DNA from: Actinotalea sp. C106
GTDB taxonomy: Bacteria; Actinomycetota; Actinomycetes; Actinomycetales; Cellulomonadaceae
Direction: 5' to 3'
DNA length: 38,478 nucleotides
NCBI RefSeq assembly: GCF_023630195.1
Contig: NZ_JALPKN010000003.1
Span: forward strand, 1-38,478
A program made the translations under genes and the position numbers. Shown in pieces: positions 37,931 to 38,478 of the stretch. The notes beneath the pieces are model-generated. The model made no database searches, was not told the DNA's origin, and saw nothing but the letters and a program-made list of their open reading frames with translations. How positions within the stretch are numbered: position 1 is the stretch's first letter; each line of letters opens with the position of its first letter.

Positions 37931-38478
37931 TCACCATGAGGTGCTCCGCTGGGTCAGATCGGCGCCGGGCACGGTCACGGGGTTGCCGTGACCGTCGGCC
38001 GAGCCGTCGTCTCCACCGACGGAGCGGGTGCCGCCGTCGGAGCTCTGGGGGGTGGTCTCGTCGGCGGCCTGACGGCCCCGCGAGGTTCCGGACTGGAAGC
38101 TCGAGAGCAGCGACCGCACCTGGTTGGCGTCACGGTCGGCCCGCGGGCCCGACTTGGAGGTCTCGATGGCCGGGGCCGCCGGGATGGTGCCCGGGGTACG
38201 GCGCACGAGGGCAGAACCACCCTCGGCCGGGACCGCCTTGGGCCGGTACGCCGACAGCTGGCTGAGCTCGGCGAGGGCCTGCTGGGCGATGTCGGCCCGC
38301 TGGGCCAGCATCGACGTCGCGTCGTCGTCGAAGGCCCGACCGGTGGACGGCTCGGGGGTGAAGCTCGTCTGGGGCGAGAACCCGCGCGGGGCCGTGGCCG
38401 GGTGCGGGACCTCACCCGTGGTCGCCGAGGCCGAGGCTCCCGGACGCGCGGGCGGTGGCGTCCAGCCCTGCGGGGCCG
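37931..38478 (-). CDS. C-terminal part of the conservon sensor histidine kinase (CvnA-like), partial
   Basis: The frame is open to the window edge and ends at 37931, 58 bases before the roadblock gene. The visible 182 residues are the Pro/Ser/Thr-rich tail found after the ATPase domain of conservon kinases (TPPPARPGASASATTGEVPH, AFDDDATSMLAQRADIAQQA, LAELSQLSAYRPKAVPAEGG). The catalytic domains lie outside the window, so the assignment rests on operon order. Confidence 0.7.
   Translation of the reverse strand, partial: APQGWTPPPARPGASASATTGEVPHPATAPRGFSPQTSFTPEPSTGRAFDDDATSMLAQRADIAQQALAELSQLSAYRPKAVPAEGGSALVRRTPGTIPAAPAIETSKSGPRADRDANQVRSLLSSFQSGTSRGRQAADETTPQSSDGGTRSVGGDDGSADGHGNPVTVPGADLTQRSTSW

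Overview
The window looks like chromosomal DNA of a high-GC actinomycete, most likely of the order Micrococcales; the genus cannot be fixed from sequence alone. The evidence is very high GC, GTG starts, an Lsr2-type nucleoid protein, a DUF2637 plasmid-transfer-type membrane protein, and a 'conservon' operon (histidine kinase tail, roadblock/LC7, DUF742, small GTPase) at the right end. A tRNA-Ser(TGA) gene at 35676-35765 separates core chromosome on its right from an accessory region that fills the rest of the window.

Layout. 1-396: end of an IS3-family element (OrfA) that truncates a gene whose tail survives at 397-888. 897-3520: a replication-relaxation-type protein, then about 1.4 kb without credible genes but dense in inverted repeats. 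3521-4830: two hypothetical genes around two IS ends facing each other 3 bp apart. 4831-5393: a non-coding array of oriented TGAGC motifs and GTGCGCAC palindromes. 5394-6760: a DUF2637 protein and a coupled HTH protein cut by an IS3 remnant (6745-6950). 7586-13540: a visibly less GC-rich module with a secreted I36-type inhibitor facing an operon of membrane protein, GntR/YtrA regulator, lipoprotein, peptidoglycan-binding adaptor, ABC ATPase and ABC permease.

13690-19052: IS OrfA remnant, decayed genes, a DUF6338-type operon, several small hypothetical genes and Lsr2. 19053-25600: a block built around two complete AbiE-type (AbiEi/AbiEii) toxin-antitoxin pairs placed tail to tail, a Phd/YefM-like antitoxin fused to a novel N-terminus, and dispersed intergenic repeats that suggest repeated module exchange. 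25602-30690: a zinc-ribbon protein, a stand-alone PIN-domain protein, an sce7725/beta-family protein overlapping tail to tail with an sce7726 (PD-(D/E)XK-like) protein, a membrane-anchored small protein and a DUF5677-like protein. 31168-32253: a tyrosine recombinase, followed by hypothetical cargo and three CGTTAGCCA repeats beside the tRNA.

Taken together, 1-35.6 kb reads as the tRNA-proximal part of an integrative, plasmid-derived element (or a stack of them) placed at the 3' end of tRNA-Ser. It has transfer/replication-type functions on the left, a probable export or immunity module in the middle and a defence island on the right. No TraB/FtsK translocase, relaxase or replication initiator is visible, so the left end of the element probably lies outside the window. 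All family assignments come from reading the sequences; no database search was run.
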